From the NCBI GenBank assembly GCA_036877525.1, contig JAZGTH010000071.1, positions 1,263,001-1,327,000 on the forward strand: 64,000 nt of DNA, read 5' to 3'. The translations under genes were made by a program, and so were the position numbers. The notes beneath the pieces were generated by a model. The model made no database searches, had not been told where the DNA came from, and saw only the letters and a program-made list of their open reading frames with translations. Below are positions 1 to 13,400 of this stretch, one piece after another. Each line of letters opens with the position of its first letter. Within the stretch, counting starts at the first letter, position 1. The DNA is from Chromobotia macracanthus (lineage: Eukaryota > Chordata > Actinopteri > Cypriniformes > Botiidae).

Positions 1-3000
1 TTCCGTCACCTTCATATCCATGTGGACACGTGCAGTTGCGTGTTGTGTCACTATTCAGTTTACATGTTGCCTAAAAATGTAATTGAACAGTTAAACCACA
101 CTGCTGGTTACACGTACAAACATAACAGTAACATTTCAACAGAAATATTCTACAATTAAGGGTTTTGAAAGTTTATTTGATTCTGCAGATATGATGGATA
201 ATTTCTGCAGACCTGAGAGTGGCATCCTCCATTATTTGTCAGACAAGGGTTTATGATTTTACAGACGACACCATCTCCCATGAAACCTTTCTTGCAGCTG
301 CATTCATTCTGAGCAACAAAAGATTAAGATTTAATGCCTGTTGAATGATTAAATGTAAAATAATAATTAAATGCAAAGTTATGAAATGACTCTGAGTAGC
401 AACAGGTTATCCTCGACTTCATTACCATAACATAGTTATAATGTAGAAAAACAGTATTTTTGTCTTGATTTCCAGTAAAAATATCTAAACAGCCTTAAAA
501 CCAGAGACATTTACTCATCATATGTTACTGTATGTAAATACAATATTCAGCACCTCTCCTGGTCCTGTGGGTGTACAGTCGGCATGTTCATGACAACCAC
601 CACGTGTCTCCAGCTGGCAGTTATTGATCTCCACACACAACGTTCCGTCACCTGTCCATCCTTCCATACACACACAGCTCACCCGCCCCCCCTCGTACAC
701 ACAGCCGGCCTAAAAACACCAAAAATCCAGAAGAGACGTTCTGAGGAACGCTTTTGACAAAACACAATGAAAGTGAAATTTGACGGGAGACTTTCACAGA
801 AGAAAGACAATGATACAGACGGGACAGAATTGTTATTTTGGCTGAAGTATTACTAAAATCACGTCAGTTTTTGATTTTTGATGAGGTCGATGTCTCTTCA
901 AATCTATTCTCTGTCTGAGGGAACAGACGGAAGGCAAAGAGAAACACATGGAGCTCACATTAGGGTGGCAGCCTCCTCTGTCGGGTTTCAGGCACAGATT
1001 GGCTTCAGTGCAGGTGTAACCATCTCCTTCATATCCAGGCAGACAAGCACACCTGCAGCACAGTGTGACACATCAACAACACGCCAAAAACTGATGAGAA
1101 ACCCAACGCGTGAGAAATGACACTAACATGGTATGACCGCTGCTGTGGACGCATTTGGCATGGATGTGGCAGTACTCAAAGACGCTGTCTGAGTTGCAGG
1201 GGCTGGCCGTCTGGTCACAGAGATCTCCTAAATATCCGGCCTCACAGGAACCTCTCCTGCACATGCCTGTGCTGCCAGGCCTGTTATCACAGACACCGTG
1301 AACACAGCGGCAGTCTGCAACGAGAAACAGAGCATGAGGAGATGAGAGGAACATGGCTGCTGGGGTCTCAGATGGATGGATACATGGAGGGATGAATGAG
1401 AAAGAACAGATGATGTAGAAGGAAGATTAGATGAAGGATGGATGACAGAGAATCTTCACCTTCATCGCAGTTCTCTCCATGTTTTCTGGGGTCTGTGCAG
1501 ATGTGGCAGCCGATGCCTTTAAACTGTGGCTCACACCTGCAGGAGCCATTTCCTGCCATTCCATCAAAACACTGCAGACAAGAAAACAACACCAGCTATA
1601 AAACCAGCTTGACCTTCTCACAGTGTCCTGTGTCAAAAACACACTTACCGTCCCTTTATCATAACATGGATGTTGGAAACCTCCAATGCAAGGTCTGCAG
1701 TCTGGCCCGTAGAATCCACTGCAGCACTCAGCTCTCTGAAACAAAACATCTGAACATCTCACAAACCTCCATGTGTGGAGGAACTGTTTTCACATCTAAT
1801 AATCTAATAATCAAGAAAACAGGGATTTTGTATCGGGATTTTGGAATTTGGGACCCATTGTATCGGGTCTCTCTCTTGGAGGGTTTGTGTGGTGTGTGTT
1901 TTTGGCAGCACTTGTTTTCGTACCGTTTGAGTAGTGTTGCAGTATTTGGCACAGCCTGTCTCAGCGAGCGAGTACGGCCACCGTGGGTCGGCCTCTGGCT
2001 CACAGCCTCTGAGATGATTTTCCTGTCATGTGTTGTAGAAATGTTGAAGAGTTCATTTAACCTGTCGGCTGAGATCTGCGTATTGCTTACAGGTAATAAA
2101 AATAGAATAAATACCAGCTCAACACTTCCAGGAGGACAGTGTGTCTCGTGGAGGTAGCTACACCTGACACACGGACCCTAATGAGAAGCAGAAAATTCTT
2201 AAACATCTCACAATTTCATACTCAAGTTCTTTGTTCTAGACAAGATGTTGTGTTCTGATCGTTTGTGTTAAATACAAAAATCCTTAAATCCTTTAAAAGA
2301 ATGCAGTTACCATGACGATCCTGCTGTCGTTGACATCACAACGATGGGGCATTATAGGAACTATAGAGGACGGAACAAGAACTCCATCGATCAGATGAAT
2401 AATTCCATTGGATGCCATGATGTCTTTGGTTTCCAGAGGAATTCCCTTTTCAGTCAGAAAGACTCTTCCCTGCAAACAGAGAGAAAGTTAAAAACTCTTT
2501 CAAAATAGCTAAAAATGTGAAAAAGCAGGAAAAGATACTAAGACTCCTTGTTTCTCATTGTTGTAGCACCACCAGGTGTCTGAGCCACGTCAAATTTCTT
2601 ATTGTATACAAAATGAGGAGCTCCATGTTTGTCCCCAGTTTTAGAACAATTAGTTATATCTCAGAAGTTATGGGTGTTTGAATAAATCGTGTCACTTCTG
2701 AATCAACACAGTCACTTACGTCCCCAGAAACGTTGATTGTTAAGATCTCATTGGCCATAGTGGTGATCTCAGACATACTGGCCAGCTGGTCCATAGTGAC
2801 CTGTGTCGAAGATGTACAGAGATGTGTTCTTGATTGAAATATCACAGATAATGCTACAAAACCAAGCAGCCAATCACGACTCCTGGCTGTGACTTATACA
2901 GAATAAAAACAGAATGCTTAACAGAATGCATTAAAAACAGAATGCTTAACTTCAAAATCAAAATAATGGAAAAGTCACTGCCAGTGTTTCATGATGTCAC

Positions 3001-6000
3001 AGAGAAACTCACAGCGGCCAGAGAGAACATATGATGCTTCAGAAGCGTTTGAAGCTTCAGTTTGGCCTAAAAACAGAAACATACAATCAGTCCCTCCAGT
3101 GTGAATAAAAAAAAAAACCAATTCAGTTTACATGGGCTGAAAGTGTCATAGAACTTCAAAAATGTCACATTCATCTGTTTAAACACATCCATCTTCAGTA
3201 GAAGCACATACAGGAAGCTCACCTCACTCAGCATATATACAATACTTCCATCTCTGGATCTGTCTATGGCCTTGTTGGTGGGAACAAACACAGTTAATGG
3301 ACCTGGATCCCTGACAGGCAGCAGAGCTCCACAGTTCTGCAGCAGAAAGTGACAAACTGTCATGAACGCTCAAATTCAGTAAAGAAACGTCGATTCAGAG
3401 CAAGAGAGGAGAAACTCACATCAACCAAAGACAAGAAGCGATTGAATCTGTCATCATCTCTCAGAATCTCTCCGATGGTCTTTGAGGAGAACTGGAGATG
3501 GAGACAGAACATCTACTTTAGGGTGGTGTGCAGTTTAATTGGTGGCACCATTAATTCATCAGCTGTTTTGAGATCTTTGGGTTGTGAAGCAGTTTTACCT
3601 CAATGTTGCTGTCAGAAGCTTCAATATGAGCGAGAGTGAAGGGTTTGTCTATGAGATGAATGATTCCGTTGGATGCTGGAATGTCACTCTTAATGATTGT
3701 GAAGATCACATCTGGATCTCTCATCAGAATAAACTGCTGCAGACACAGGAGATCAGCCACATTGAATGTGCAGCCAGATGAATGGATGGATGAATGAATG
3801 AATGAATGAGTGATGGATACCTGTTTCGTTTTGAATCTGATCTTTTCTCCTCCATAAGTCCACAGATCACTTCCCTCTAAATCTTTGTAAAGTCTCTGGC
3901 CAAGGATGAGGTGATTTTTACACACTGCATTCATGATGGGCTGTCTGTCAACTGTCTGAACAGCACAAACAACCAGGAAGTTGTCACACAAAAGGAAACA
4001 TTATGAGGACATGAAACACAAACTGCTCAGACGTTATTTCTGTCTGTTGTTGTACATTTCACTCACTTGGAACGGATTCTGTCCCAAAGGTACGAACAGT
4101 GTGAACGGCCCGTGTTGACTCAACATAAACTCGCACCCTTGCTCTGAAATCCAGAAGATGATGTCAGCACATCTAACGTGGCTTTTAGCTGCTTTCAGAC
4201 TGACACAACCACCTCAGAGTTGCATGATAAAGACCAAAAGAGGGGCCTTTGGTGACCTACCAAACAGCCTGATGCTTCCGGTCAGATTCCCCGCCTCACT
4301 GCCCTCTCTGTCCAGCTCCAGAACCCTCTCCATGAGGTTACCATAGCAACGTCTGCCATCGCCAATCTGCTGCGCGTTGCAAAGGCATCTGAAAGAATAA
4401 AATGTCTCGGTTTATACCCTCAGCCTTCAGCGGGCATCTACACCAACAATCAAAGCTATCTCTGATGTGACAAAATCAGTCTTTATAATCTATTTATGCG
4501 GTAAACAATTGCGTGTATAAATCCAACAAACCTTACAAGTACTATCAGGAAATATTATAATTTAATCAACTGAGGTAAAGTTGCACTACCATGTTTTCTC
4601 TATAGGGGAGCCATTGAGTATTTGATGCAACATCTTTTTGTGTAACATTTTGCACAACTGCAGTCCAACCATTTTTTGCTCATTAGCACCAAGTTTTCCC
4701 CCTTGTGGACATAAGTAGAATGGCATCTTTATTTTACTGTAGAATTCAAATGATTTGATACCAACCAAATGTACAAGAGAAAACTTATCCAGGTCACATC
4801 CATTTAAAAATATGATTCTTATTAGTGTAACCATTTAGTTTTTATTGCATTACAATATGTTGCATTTGTTGCAATGTAACAAACAATGTATATTTAACAA
4901 GAATCAGTGTAATTGTTTTCTTACATAATGTCACAAAAATAAAGTGTTGATGGTTCAGGTGTGCTTTAATGTAAATTCAGTCTAAAGTGTCTTCTGTTTT
5001 ATGTCTTTTGATGTTGGAGTGAGCTGCTTCAGACAGTTCAGCACTGAAGGAAGTGAAAGTGGACGTGTTGTGTCATGGTGAGGGAAGAGGCGGGTCAGAC
5101 CTGGGCGTGCCGTCTGAGCTGGTCTCACAGCGGGCACTGCTGTGGCACGAGCTGCCGGTGCAGGCCGACTTCAGTGTGCATCCACTAGAAGGGTCTGACG
5201 ACTCCGTTCCAGGAATACACACACATTTTGACTGCAAGAGAAACACAAAAACATCTTTAAACATCTCTCCCACCAAAGAAAACTGATAACCCCAAAAGTG
5301 ATTGATTGGATCGCGGGATCCGTCCCACAATGCACTGCTCACCTTTCCCGGGCCTGTGTATTCACAGGTGGTGGAATCTTCCGGACAGCCTCCGTTATTT
5401 GTGTCACAGGGGTTGACAGGAACACAGTGTTTTCCGTTACCCACGAATCCCTGCTCACATGTGCAGAGAAACTTTCCACCGCTGAACAAACATTTTGCGT
5501 TCACGTCACAGATGCCTGGTGAACACACGCCTGCAGCGATATGCAGACAAATAACTGCTGAGAAACAACCTACATCACTACATCACTGCCACAGCGTTTG
5601 GTCGCTGTGCCCAGTTGTCAGGGCATTAGTATGTGGTTGCCGAGGTGTTCTGAGTGGTTTTAGGTGCATTGCTATGCGGTTGCTAGGGTGTTGGGTGGTT
5701 GCCAGGGCATTGTTATGTTGTTGTTAAGGTGTTTTGAGTGTTTTTGGTGCATTGCTATGTGGTTGCTAGGGTGTTGGGTGGTTGCCAGGGCGTTATTATG
5801 TTGTTGTTAAGGTGTTTTGAGTGTTTTTGGTGCATTGCTATGCGGTTACTAGGGTGTTGGATGGTTGCCAAGATGTTGGTATGTTGTTGTTAAGGTATTC
5901 TGAGTGGTTTTAGGTGCATTGATATGTGGATTGCTAGGGTGTTGGGTTCTCCAAATTCTAAGGCAGAATTGCACGTCTCCTTCACTGAGAAGGCAATCCC

Positions 6001-8058
6001 ACAATGTGACTGCCTCAGCAACCCCGCTGACAATAAAACGGTAAATTTTTAAGCAAAGGTAAATATGATCAGAACATAAAACATACATTTTTACATGTCA
6101 AACATTTAGCATGTAAAAATTGTTGGGAACGTACCTATACAAGCCCGTCCAATCTTCTTATACCCCGGCAGACATTCACAGACAGCGTTTGTTTCCTCTC
6201 CTTTACAGTAAGAATAGGCCGGACAGTCTGAACAAGATGATGAAACTACACAAGACAAAAACAACGCAAATTAAATGCTGTTTATATAATTTACTGTATA
6301 TTACTGTATATTATGAAGCACGTCTGACACAGTCACTGTTTATAAGCTATCTCTTTAACAAGCAAAATAATAGGTTGATAAGATTGATGACGCTGACCCA
6401 ACCCAACCCCTGACCCAACCCACCCAACCCAACCCCTGACCCAACCCTAATCTTAACATTAGCACTAAACCTACCCTCAAATCTGAGAATCAGAACCAAT
6501 AAGAATGCCGATCCAGGAATTTACCTTTATCACACTTTGGTCCTGAATATGGAGGCTGACAGTAACATTCTCCATTTCCATCCGGTCCTGAGTTACACTT
6601 TCCATTTACACAGCTGCACTCTATAACATCACAGTTTTACAGTTATACGACCCATATTCCTCCAGAATTGACAATAACTTGTGATGTCATGGGTTTGTAT
6701 TGTTTATAAAGGTAAATGACCTGAGCTGCAATGGTCTCCATAAGCGTTCTTATTCACACATTCCTGGCAGGCGAAACCTGTATATCCCTCCTGAGAAACG
6801 TTACGAGAATGTTACCTTCATCCCAAATGCTTTCAATATTCACAACATGAATTTCTGTAAACTTACTGTGAAAAACAGAACATTACCGCAACTTACCTCA
6901 CAAACACAAGTGCCATTTCCTGATTCTCCAGAAACACATGTGCCATAACCATTACACGTCTTTCCTGACCAGCTGGGACATGCTGGAGAAACACATGATT
7001 GGTTACTTGCTGTTTAGAAGATCAGTTTTACTTATACAATCAGTTTGGATCAATCTGAGGTTAGATGTCTTGCACAACGACCCAGTTGTGATTTAATAGG
7101 CGAATGAATCAACTTCTTGAGGTTTGAACCCACAACCTTCAGTATACCAGCTCAGACCTTTAACCAGTAAGCTGCGGAATCAAACTTAACTACTCTAATT
7201 CTTCCACAATTTTTGAGAAGCTCAGAGGACAAACCAGCAACTTTTGTTACTTTTGGTGAAGCTCTGAATACATGGTGTGACATCAAGAGTTTAGTTTTTT
7301 AAGTAAGTGCGCTTGAAAGGGCGGTCTGCAGTACTCACGCAAACACAAGGGCCCCCAGAAGTCTGGACAACACTTCTGCACTGTTATCACCTTCTCACAG
7401 GTGTGCGAGCACCCGGGAAGTTCCACCTGACGATCTCCAAGTTCCACCACATAACTGAAACATCAGAGAACTGAACTTCAGACAAACACCTTCAGAGCAG
7501 AAGAAAGACAGATTTCACTCAGGCAGATTGTCAGACACCTGCAGTCAGCGTTCCCGGCATTCTTTGAGGTTTTCCTGAAGCCTCGTGGGCAGAGGACGGC
7601 GGGTGTCGCAGCGCAGGATGTGCAGGGTGTCGTGTGCAGGACGGTGCGCGGCATATCGCAGTGGTTAGAGGCCGCCTGGAGCACAGAGAGACAGAAATGT
7701 GTGAACTACAGAAATACAGAGGTGAGTTCAGCTCGTGAAATCACATAAACATGCCTTGTTATTTATACATACCAACGTTCTTTATAGAATGATGTTACCA
7801 TGCTAACATGTCCAAAGAATATTACCATATTCATATACCATAATATTAATACAGAAAAAGACCGTACTTCAAAGAAAACAATGATATTACTAAAGAAACA
7901 ATGTTATTATGGTAGTTTTAGTTTAAAGTTTTAACATCATGCTACTTTGTGCAAGTTTACTTTAAATAAATAAAAAACAGTCAAAAATAAATCATGAGAC
8001 TTACCTGAATCTGTAAACTCCAAAGAAACGCAAATCCCACAATGAGAAGATAAGACAT
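1..8058 (-). CDS. stab1: stabilin-1 (5' part; continues past left edge)
   Basis: Large type I membrane scavenger and hyaluronan/acLDL-type receptor of endothelium and macrophages. 27 coding exons join in one frame (about 969 residues; family about 2,500): 8058-8005, 7675-7539, 7454-7339, 6982-6897, 6790-6721, 6620-6525, 6245-6135, 5530-5343, 5231-5101, 4388-4261, 4143-4067, 3955-3821, 3733-3599, 3491-3420, 3336-3223, 3066-3013, 2800-2720, 2469-2311, 2177-2115, 2022-1924, 1735-1649, 1571-1460, 1314-1128, 1052-959, 709-554, 308-213, 70-1. Exon 1 is a hydrophobic signal peptide (MSYLLIVGFAFLWSLQIQ). Then come the Cys-rich N-terminus, a first EGF-like cluster (about residues 100-330), two FAS1 domains (about 345-490 and 490-670, each ending in ASNGIIHLID) and a second EGF cluster (CRCEPQFKGIGCHIC). 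All junctions are GT-AG with matching phases, and I saw no lesion. Adjacency to nischarin supports stab1 over stab2. The C-type-link and transmembrane parts lie outside. Exon edges are my reading and may be off by a few bases. Confidence 0.92.
5590..5960. repeat. 83-bp tandem repeat in a stab1 intron
   Basis: The landmark ggtgcattg(c/a)tatg recurs at 5663, 5746, 5829 and 5913, giving a period of 83-84 bp over roughly four copies. Units contain gttgctagggtgttggg and gttgttaaggtg(t/a)t. It lies between the exons at 6245-6135 and 5530-5343. It is G/T-rich and non-coding; a minisatellite of this kind is common in fish introns. Related short fragments (caccctggcaaccac) occur near 9301. Confidence 0.85.
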
Positions 8059-9137
8059 GACTGCTTCCCTACAGCAAGAACTCTGGCACTCCTCAAAAGT
8101 TCTCAGATAAACGTAACACAAACAGAAACGTTCCTCTGTGACCAGCCACAAGATACACCAGACAGAGTTTCAAACATCTCCAGAAAATCTCTTCAGAGAT
8201 GTGTGCTCATGTTCCTTCAGAGATTGTGCATGCTGAGCACTCTGACACAGAGGCGAGAAGTTTGATGTGACCACACACCAGCTTCAAACCAGAGATGTGA
8301 GAAAAACATCTTTTCCTGACAGGAAAACCAGCAGATTTCCTCCTCTGTATCGCCTCCGTGATGACCGGGAAGTCCACGGCTGTCAGCTGACTGAACTGCA
8401 CGGTTCAGCAGAATTAGCAAGACGACAGTAAATGAGCAAATTCTTTATCAGTCAGGACAGATTGAAATATTCAGTGACAGCAGCGTCTGATCATTGTGTT
8501 ATTCAGGGACAGAACCTGAGTAACAACAGGTTGTTTTCTTTCACAGATATTTCAAATAATGAACTATGTGTGAATTTTAAACGCATGCATTTAGCAGATG
8601 GTGTTATCCAAAATACATTTTATCATCAGTTGAGTTCCCTGGTAAATGAAACCAAGACCTTGACATTATCAAATGCACCGTTCTATAATTTGAGCTACTG
8701 GAACAAAACTTATCAAAAACTTTATCTTCTGACCTTCTGTAGTTGCACTTTTGTTTCACACTTTATCTTTGATGTTTTTTGATTCTGTGATTTATATATA
8801 AATTTAAAATAGAATTATTTCAATTGTGCAGTAGATTTGAAATCGCACAGTTCTACATAGTTTAAAAAACCTCGGCGCTGACGAAACGACTGCTGTGTCA
8901 TCAGTCTGAGACTCTGAGAGTTCCTGCTGTTGTGTTTGTCTGCTGAACACTGATAACATGACAGACATTAAATGAAACAAACGTTCACTTTCAGGAAACA
9001 AGTGAGGGTGTCAGGTTTAAATCAATTCTGTTATGTTCTGTTGTTGTATAACATCATAAAGTGAGACCATTAGTGCTCAGATAAGTATCACTGTTTGTGT
9101 TGCTCATTTGGGTTGTGTTGCTCAACCAGATACTTTT

Positions 9138-9168
<31 letters not shown>

Positions 9169-10493
9169 GATACCTCAAAACTGTACGTTGGTGTGTTATT
9201 CGTTTTTTTAGCAGATTATCATTTTTAGCAGACAGTAAAATGTCACAGCAGCAGACAAAACATCATTCAGAGCATGGCAATCATCCACAGCACCTAGTAA
9301 CACCCTGGCAACCACCCGGATGTTCAGAAACATTACAATGTTATTTAAACTAGCACTGAACGCACTCAGCACATAACATTGGCCTACACTTCAGCTCCAA
9401 ACCTGCATCAGCTCACAGCAACTTTACAAAGCACAGTGATTCTAACACGACCTTCATTCAGTTTGTCTATCAAGAAATAACAGGAAGTGACGGGGGTCAA
9501 CCTGACAATGCCCAGCGCTGGATAACAGCACATAGCTAATGTTTCCTGTCCTCTCTCATTGGTCTAACTGGATGCCATAAATTACAGTGCTGAAAAATAT
9601 CAGTTTCCTCGAGGTTTCTGTGCGACCTATGTGCATGTTTCACAAATGACTGCGTGCTAGCGGTCAGCACGGCCATACGTCTCAGTTGTGAGTTTTTAAC
9701 AATAGGCGACGACCGCTGGGTTTCAAAGCAGGATCTAATATTGCTGACTGTCAGAGACTCTCAGAGGAAACAAAACAGGGTTTTAGATACAAGAAGAGTC
9801 TTTTTTCTTTTGCTTAACAAGGACTTTGGATAAATCACATGACTACTTTTTTTTAATTTTCAATCAATTTTCAGTTTGTTAAATGTGTAGCCCTCATTTT
9901 AGTAATATGACTAATCATTACTGGGATATTTATGTTTCTTGCATTTTTACAGATTTTTTTATTTTAGACTCAATGTTAATAATAGAACCCAAAAATGCTC
10001 TTGTAAAAACACAATTCAAACCCAATATTTCATTTGCCTCTTTTATGAAAAAACGTCAAAAACCTGAATGAGCAAATTATAAACGGTGCAGTTATCATTT
10101 ATTTTCATAAAAAATGTAAAGTGCATGTTCATGAATTCACATGTTAATGAATCTGAACGTGATTCATTAACATGTGAATGTGGTTTCCTGTTTATATAAC
10201 CACAAAAAACAAAAAAACTACAGTGAAACCTTAAAAACTGCATTGGTGTGCATAACAAAGACGCTACATAATACAACTGGAATAAAACCAGTTGTGTTTT
10301 AATGAAAAACATTTTCCTCAAATTAAAATAACACTGTTGCACAAAGTTCCCATGATAACACTCATTTCCCAGGATGCATTGTGTCAAAACTGTTAAAAAG
10401 CTTGTAACAGCAAAATGTTCACCACAGTATGTGGGCAAATATCTGTTTTCCTTTTTCTTGCGTTTTAGCCCATCAGCTCCACTGGCAGCTCTC
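8059..10493. other. intergenic, stab1 to nisch remnant; no gene seen
   Basis: This contains the presumed stab1 promoter and 5'UTR side (just above 8058), a TA microsatellite at about 9141-9168 and a perfect inverted repeat at 10135-10179. The open frames here (for example 8432-8782 plus, 10043-10513 minus) show no recognisable domain and no coding-like composition. Confidence 0.6.
10135..10179. repeat. perfect 19-bp inverted repeat (hairpin)
   Basis: The left arm at 10135-10153 (attcacatgttaatgaatc) is the exact reverse complement of 10161-10179. They are separated by a 7-base loop, tgaacgt. No T-run follows either arm, and no gene is annotated within 300 bases. Confidence 0.9.
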
Positions 10494-10499
10494 AACTGC

Positions 10500-13400
10500 A
10501 TAGCGCCTCCCAATGGCGAGCCAGGAGAGATTTCAGCCGTTCTGTGCTGTCAGCCCCCGGTACGAATATACACCACTGCACCTCACCCTTTGCACCCCCG
10601 AGCTCCTGCGCTCTGTCACTTCTGCCTTCGTTCTCCTCAAAAATGGTCCATGGTGAGATAGCACAAAAGATCTGACCCAGGAACATTGCAGATCACCAGT
10701 GTGAGGGCTTGTGGGTAAGTCTGGTAGCCCATCAGCACACCATGCAGATCACGTATCCGCCAGGAGTCAGGCAGTACTTGTCTCTCTGCGGCAGTTCTTT
10801 GGCAAAATCAGGCAGAAGGTGATCATTGTCCAAGAAGAAGACGTCTGTACTGGTGAGGAAAAGCATCTTGGGCTGGAGAAGGTTTGGTTCTGGGTGGGAA
10901 CGACATGGACCTGGAACACCAGCACATAAGGATGCTTAAGGAGTGAGATGACGGTTTTGGGCTTTTTCACTCTGCTAACAATGAAGGTCAGGTCTCGGAT
11001 CTCCACCTCACTGAGATACACAAACTTTACTTTGCTGGAGTTAAGAGAAAATAAAACAACAGTAAGCACTCTAACAGTAAGCAGAAGTACCTCTAAGCCC
11101 AAACGTCAGGTGACTAAAGTACCTGTGCTCTTTTTCCAAACTGTGAGTAGAAGTCCAGCTCTGAAGGCTCGGGTGAGGGAACCTTCCTCAGCAAAGACAG
11201 AACCGTCGTCAGCTGCGGCAGAAGGTGTTGTGTACCGTTACCATCACGGGTCAGACAGGAAATTATGTCATCAGCTGAGACCCTTCAGAATGGGAGAAAT
11301 TAACCTTACTAACTCTCCACCTTTAACTTTATTCAGTGTTTTCAGCTGGTTTTCATATCTGGACTGATTATTTAGTCTAAACCTACAGGAAGTTCTATGG
11401 GGCAGTTCGCAACACTGTTGCTAGGTAACAAATCCAAGAAGGTAATGTGCATTTCATTTCTGTTAATTTATGATTTTGTTGCTTCAGATTTACAACCAAA
11501 AGTAAACACACAGAACGGTGCTTCACTCTGCCTGCCACGGGTACATCGTAAGAAATGCAAAGAATGCAGGCGGCTTGCCAAAGAACAGAATTCTCCAAGG
11601 ACAAGCAGCAATGAGAAATGCATTCAACGGTTTCCTTCTGCCAATTAAAGCAGACTGTTTTCATAGCATACTGTAAGAACAAACAAACTTCTATTTATTA
11701 GCACTGCCTTTTAATGAAACTACTAAGCTAATCATTATAATTGTGTAAAATGTGGTTTTGGTAAAGTCACTGGTTAGTGATTGACAAACACATCAGCAAG
11801 TCATCTGCTTTTTGACTTGTTTGGGCTGGTACTGGACTGGTTCATAACAAACTCACCTACAATTCTGAAGTACTGGTCAAACAAACCCATGGTGACACCC
11901 TGAAGGTCCTTCAGTCTGACAGTGAAGCTGTGGGAGATGAGAAAGTTGGAGTTCTTCTGCTCGGGCCTCATCCACATCGCTGTGGAAAAATAATTTCTAA
12001 TGAGTAAAGGAAACAGAACAAAACAGCTGCTGAGATACCAGAATACATCTGTGAAACAATCTGAGACAGAACACAACAGAACAGAGTAACATTAAACAGA
12101 GTAGAACCAGCAAATGTTGGTGAAGGTTGTTCTGCTTACTGTATTGGCTGGTGTGCAGGGCAGCTGAATCATGGAGGATGAAGTAGATGGATCTGGTGGA
12201 CAGCAGGACACAGGCAGTGGTCTCCACATCAGGAGATCTGTAGAAGATCACTGAGGTCCACAGAACCAGCCGAAGCTCCTCGTTCTCCACCTGCACACCA
12301 GCAACCAGAAACTTCAGAAAATAGCACTCTTCTTCACTGCATGATATTCTGAGAGCAAATGTACTGTCTGTCTGTATGTGTGAAAGAGACAGAGAGGGCA
12401 TTCAAAACCTTAAAACGTCTGTCGCCAATCAAAATCATTCACTGAACAGTGTTTGAAATATAAACAAACATAATATTATCTAATAATATTATTAATAAAC
12501 AACTTCATTATTATATAACACATAAAACAAACATCTGTGTGAATTCCTCTAGTGAAGGACCCTGATCATGTGACAAACTTCAAATGTTGGGTGTGTTTGT
12601 TTCCTGGATAAACACTCTTGATGATATCCTGAGAAAACAACGTACTGATTACAGTGGACCTTACAAACCCAGCAGCTGCCAAAACAAAACATAAACAAAC
12701 ATGAAACCCATGAGCACTCAGGAAAGGGAAGCCTGAAGTGACACGATTAAACACCACGGCACTACAGATCAACACAACTTCTGCTTGTGAAGAAAACATG
12801 GCTACAAACACACAAATATCTGACTTCACAGTGCAACCATCCAGGAAATGAGTAAAGCGACCTGCCTCTGCGATGCTGTCATGAAGAAGTGAAGGAGCTG
12901 CTCTCTGTTTTGAGAGGAGATGAAGAGTAATGAAGAGGAGAGTGTGAGGTGAGAGGGATATTGGTTTCCTCCGTCAGCTGAATGAGGGATGTGGTGGGAT
13001 ACAGCAGAGACAAGAAGAGCTGAGGCCCTGTCACCTCCTAAGGGACACTGCAAATAAAAACACAATATATACTGAGAACTTGTGACAGAGAGAAAACCAC
13101 AGTCAGGTGCTCCTGACCTTCCATCAGCTCTATGACATGGTCGTCACAGAAATGCCACAGAAGATCACAGAAGATGTTGAGGTGCTCCTACACAAGCAAC
13201 CTCGCTTGGGGTGGAGGAACGTGAAGAACAGAGGGATACGGGTTTTTTGGAGTTATTTTGGTGTTCACCTCTGAGGGGTCTCAACCTGCCAGGGAGACAA
13301 AGTCGTGGCGTGAGGTCAGGAAGAGGATCATGGGATTGGAGGTTTGGTCCTTGTCACTCATAAACAGGCCAGGGTGACATATAACATTTGAGGTCTTTGG

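Noticed and set aside
1438..2157. 239-codon plus-strand open frame
   Set aside because: It is antisense to four clean stab1 exons and their introns; no motif; a shadow frame.
6394..6445. aacccaacccc repeats resembling telomere sequence
   Set aside because: The unit is imperfect (ccaac, not ttaggg/ccctaa arrays), only about 50 bases long, and inside a stab1 intron.
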